Of a DNA stretch of 64,000 bases, positions 61,411 to 64,000 are shown one piece after another. The stretch is from Variovorax paradoxus_P (GTDB lineage: Bacteria > Pseudomonadota > Gammaproteobacteria > Burkholderiales > Burkholderiaceae_C). The stretch lies in assembly GCF_050627025.1 (NCBI RefSeq), contig NZ_CP192472.1, one strand, 5' to 3'. The notes below the pieces were generated by a model. The model saw only the letters and a list, made by a program, of their open reading frames with translations, was not told where the DNA came from and made no database searches. Positions within the stretch are counted from its first letter, which is position 1; each line of letters opens with the position of its first letter. The position numbers and the translations under genes were made by a program.

Positions 61411-62241
61411 ATGTCGACGTCCTCACAAGTTTCAAACAACAAGCTCCACCGGATTCTGCTCACCGGCGCGGCCGGCGGCCTGGGCAAGGTACTGCGCGAA
61501 CGCCTGCGCCCCTACGCCGAGATCCTGCGCCTTTCCGACATTGCCGCGGCCGAGCCTTCCGAGGGTGCGCACGAAGAGGTAGTGCCCTGCGACCTTTCCG
61601 ACAAGGCCGCAGTGCATGCGCTGGTCGAGGGCTGCGACGCCATCGTGCACCTGGGCGGCGTGTCGGTCGAGCGTCCGTTCGAAGAGATTCTCGAAGCCAA
61701 CATCAAGGGCGTGTTCCATATCTACGAGGCCGCCCGCCGCCATGGCGTGAAGCGGGTGGTGTTCGCAAGCTCGAACCACGTGATCGGCTTCTATAAACAG
61801 AGCGAGCACCTCGACGCCAACGTCGCCCGCCGGCCCGACGGTTACTACGGCCTCTCCAAGTCGTTCGGCGAAGACGTGGCGCAGTTCTATTTCGACCGCT
61901 ACGGCATCGAAACCGTGAGCGTCCGCATCGGCTCCTCGTTCCCCGAGCCGCTCAACCGCCGGATGATGAGCACCTGGCTCAGCTACCGCGACCTCACCAC
62001 ACTGATCGAGAAGTCGCTCTTCACGCCTGACGTGAAGCACACCGTCGTCTACGGCATGTCGGCCAACCGCGACGTGTGGTGGGACAACAGCGCAGCCGCG
62101 CACCTGGGTTTCGTGCCGCAAGACACGTCCGAAGTGTTCCGCGACAAGGTCGAGGCCCAGCCGCCCGTGGCGCCGACCGACCCGAACGCCATCTACCAGG
62201 GCGGCGCCTTCACGGCGCAAGGCCCGTTCGGCGACCAATGA
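61411..62241 (+). CDS. udh: Uronate dehydrogenase
   Basis: 276 residues, similar to known Udh. It is an extended SDR: NAD motif LLTGAAGGLGKVLRE (GxxGxxG), HLGGVSVERPFEEI, Ser in FASSNHVIGFY and catalytic YYGLSK (Tyr-x-x-x-Lys). The SNHVIGFYK segment and short length are characteristic of uronate dehydrogenases, which oxidise galacturonate or glucuronate with NAD to the aldarolactone. The stop codon overlaps the ATG of the lactonase gene (ATGA). It begins the rightward operon udh - lactonase - TRAP binding protein. Confidence 0.93.
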   Translation: MSTSSQVSNNKLHRILLTGAAGGLGKVLRERLRPYAEILRLSDIAAAEPSEGAHEEVVPCDLSDKAAVHALVEGCDAIVHLGGVSVERPFEEILEANIKGVFHIYEAARRHGVKRVVFASSNHVIGFYKQSEHLDANVARRPDGYYGLSKSFGEDVAQFYFDRYGIETVSVRIGSSFPEPLNRRMMSTWLSYRDLTTLIEKSLFTPDVKHTVVYGMSANRDVWWDNSAAAHLGFVPQDTSEVFRDKVEAQPPVAPTDPNAIYQGGAFTAQGPFGDQ

Positions 62242-63149
62242 CAGCCGGCATGCAAGCAGAACTCGTTCTCGACGTGCAGTGCGCAACCGGCGAAAGCCCG
62301 GTCTGGCGCGCGGACGAGCAAGCGCTCTATTGGGTCGACATTCCGGCGAGGCACCTGCACCGCTGGCACGCCCCCACGGGCGAACACAGCCGCTGGACGG
62401 GCGACGAAATGCTGGCCTGCATAGCGCCGCGCGCGGGGCACCCGGGTGAATGGATCGCCGGCATGGAAAGCGGGCTGTTCGCCATTGCGCCGCGCACCGA
62501 CGGCACCCTTGCCGCGAGTTCCGTCGCCAGCGCAGCCCATGCCGAGCACGGCATGCGCTTCAACGACGGCCGCTGCGACCGCCAGGGCCGTTTCTGGGCC
62601 GGCACCATGCAGATGGACATGGCGGCCGCACACGAGGTTGGCCGCGTCTACCGCTACCAGGCCGACGTGAACGCCGGCACGGCGCTGCGTCCGCAGTTCG
62701 AGCAAATGATTGTTCCGAACGGCCTCGCCTTCAGCCCCGATGGCAAGACCATGTACCTTTCCGATTCGCATCCGCTGGTTCAAACCATCTGGGCTTTCGA
62801 CTACGACACAGACACCGGCACGCCGCATGGCCGGCGCGTGTTCGCCGACATGAAGCCGCTGCCTGGGCGGCCCGACGGCGCCGCTGTCGATGCCGACGGC
62901 TGCTACTGGATCTGCGGCAACGACGCGGGTCTGGTGCACCGCTTCACGCCCGACGGAAAACTCGACCGCTCGCTCGAGGTGCCGGTCAAGAAGCCCGCCA
63001 TGTGCGCCTTCGGCGGAGCCCAGCTCGACACGCTCTTCGTGACATCGATCCGCCCCGGAGGCGATCTGTCCGACCAGCCGCTGGCGGGCGGCGTTTTTGC
63101 GCTGCGTCCTGGAGTCAAGGGCCTGCCGGAACCCGAATGCCGTTTCTGA
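62238..63149 (+). CDS. SMP-30/gluconolaconase-family aldarolactone hydrolase
   Basis: 303 residues, six-bladed beta-propeller. Metal-ligand positions of the SMP-30 family are seen: the early Glu in GESPVWRADEQALYWVDI, Asn/Asp in RFNDGRCDRQGRFWAGTM, Asn in VPNGLAFSPDGKTMY and Asp in RPDGAAVDADGCYW. It should open the galactaro- or glucaro-lactone made by uronate dehydrogenase to the free aldarate. It is coupled to udh by a 4-base overlap, which supports this role rather than general gluconolactonase. Confidence 0.92.
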   Translation: MTAGMQAELVLDVQCATGESPVWRADEQALYWVDIPARHLHRWHAPTGEHSRWTGDEMLACIAPRAGHPGEWIAGMESGLFAIAPRTDGTLAASSVASAAHAEHGMRFNDGRCDRQGRFWAGTMQMDMAAAHEVGRVYRYQADVNAGTALRPQFEQMIVPNGLAFSPDGKTMYLSDSHPLVQTIWAFDYDTDTGTPHGRRVFADMKPLPGRPDGAAVDADGCYWICGNDAGLVHRFTPDGKLDRSLEVPVKKPAMCAFGGAQLDTLFVTSIRPGGDLSDQPLAGGVFALRPGVKGLPEPECRF

Positions 63150-63184
63150 TTGCCTTTTAACCACCAACCCGAAGAGGAAGACAA

Positions 63185-64000
63185 ATGAAATACAACCGCC
63201 ACCTGATTGCACTGGCCGCCAGCCTCTGCGCCATGGCTGCAGGCGCCGTCGAGTTCCGCTCGGCCGACGTGCACAACAGCGACGACTACCCCACCGTCGC
63301 AGCCGTCAAGCACATGAGCGAGCTGCTCGAAAAGCGCAGCAACGGCAAGTACAAGATCAAGGTGTTCAACAAGAGCGCGCTCGGCAGCGAGAAGGAAACG
63401 CTCGACCAGGTCAAGATCGGCGCGCTCGAGATGAACCGCGTCAACATCAGCGCGCTGAACTCGATCTGCCCCAAGACGCTGGTGCCGACGATGCCTTTCC
63501 TGTTCGACTCGATCGCCCACATGCGCAAGTCGCTCGATGGTCCGGTCGGCGAAGAAATCCTGAAGGGCTGCGAGCACGAAGGCCTGGTTGGCCTGGCGTT
63601 CTATGACAGCGGCGCCCGCTCGATCTACGCCAAGAAGCCGGTCAAGACGCTGGCCGATGCCAAGGGCCTGAAGATCCGCGTGCAGCAGTCCGACCTGTGG
63701 GTTGCCCTGGTAAGCGCCATGGGCGCGAACGCCACGCCAATGCCTGCCGGCGAGGTGTTCACCGCGCTCAAGACCGGTCTTATCGATGCAGCGGAAAACA
63801 ACATTCCTTCGTACGACGGCTTCAAGCACTACGAAGCAGTGAAGTTCTACTCGCGCACCGAACACTCCATGGCGCCTGAAATGCTCGTGATGTCCAAGGC
63901 CATCTACGACAAGCTGCCCAAGGCCGACCAGGACCTGTTCCGCGCCACAGCCAAGGAATCGGTGGCGTTCCAGCGCAAGAAGTGGGACGAGCAGGAAGCC
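63185..64000 (+). CDS. TRAP transporter substrate-binding protein DctP (3' end outside window)
   Basis: 272 residues are visible; the C-terminus lies beyond the right edge. Signal peptide residues 1-21 (ending AAGA), then the DctP-fold start VEFRSADVHNSDDYPTVAAV and NKSALGSEKETLDQVKIGALE, with the carboxylate-binding Arg in GLKIRVQQSDLWVALV. TRAP binding proteins of this group bind galacturonate or glucuronate. It follows the lactonase gene by 35 bp and has GAGGAAG before the ATG. The membrane subunits (small and large) are expected just outside the window. Confidence 0.93.
   Translation, partial: MKYNRHLIALAASLCAMAAGAVEFRSADVHNSDDYPTVAAVKHMSELLEKRSNGKYKIKVFNKSALGSEKETLDQVKIGALEMNRVNISALNSICPKTLVPTMPFLFDSIAHMRKSLDGPVGEEILKGCEHEGLVGLAFYDSGARSIYAKKPVKTLADAKGLKIRVQQSDLWVALVSAMGANATPMPAGEVFTALKTGLIDAAENNIPSYDGFKHYEAVKFYSRTEHSMAPEMLVMSKAIYDKLPKADQDLFRATAKESVAFQRKKWDEQEA

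Overview
The window reads as a stretch of GC-rich betaproteobacterial chromosome, most like Comamonadaceae (Variovorax or a close relative). The signs are an arginine-rhamnosylated EF-P with its EarP enzyme, a PHB phasin, a long betaproteobacterial rpoD, several Bug-type tripartite-tricarboxylate binding proteins, and a dense set of LysR/GntR-controlled catabolic operons. No rRNA, tRNA, CRISPR array, insertion sequence or phage gene was seen. Genus is inferred from gene content and style, not from a search.

Region 1 (1-23.7 kb) is mostly housekeeping. It holds a secreted M20 peptidase (cut by the left edge), earP and efp, a crotonase, a LOG-family protein, and a leftward run pncB - nhaD-like antiporter - hydroxyacid reductase - rmuC - MFS. 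Then come a CsbD stress protein, a small duplicated Cys-hairpin periplasmic protein, a thioesterase/HDAC-like pair, a phasin with a good promoter and a PhaR-type operator, an SDR dehydrogenase, a YihY membrane protein, dnaG and rpoD (with a 0.3-kb structured leader), a Bcr/CflA exporter, an HPP-CBS fusion and an SMR/Gdx exporter.

Region 2 (23.7-41.2 kb) is catabolic. A LysR regulator is divergent from an HMG-CoA-lyase-like / CaiB CoA-transferase / Bug operon, which suggests uptake, CoA activation and C-C cleavage of a branched hydroxy acid. Next come a degenerate metallo-beta-lactamase-fold protein overlapping a DsbA-family protein, a tannase/feruloyl-esterase lipoprotein ending a complete Liv-type ABC operon, and a vanA-type Rieske oxygenase / GntR / vanB-type reductase operon. 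This operon is divergent from a MetE-core methyltransferase and a glutathione transferase across a symmetric pair of TGTATACA operators. The block looks like a pathway for methoxylated plant aromatics.

Region 3 (41.2-55 kb) holds a frameshifted cardiolipin synthase, a CecR/TetR-regulated efflux operon of ybhGFSR type with its own NodT outer-membrane lipoprotein, an apparently circularly permuted ROK kinase, a fused osmoprotectant binding-protein/permease without an ATPase gene, a LysR with a long antisense-encoded tail, and an MFS exporter.

Region 4 (55-64 kb) encodes a complete oxidative uronate/aldarate route: TRAP binding protein, uronate dehydrogenase, lactonase, glucarate dehydratase, 5-keto-4-deoxyglucarate dehydratase and alpha-ketoglutarate semialdehyde dehydrogenase, ending at 2-oxoglutarate. 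A FadR-type GntR regulator sits between the two arms, and related GTTGTACGA operator sequences lie in both control regions.
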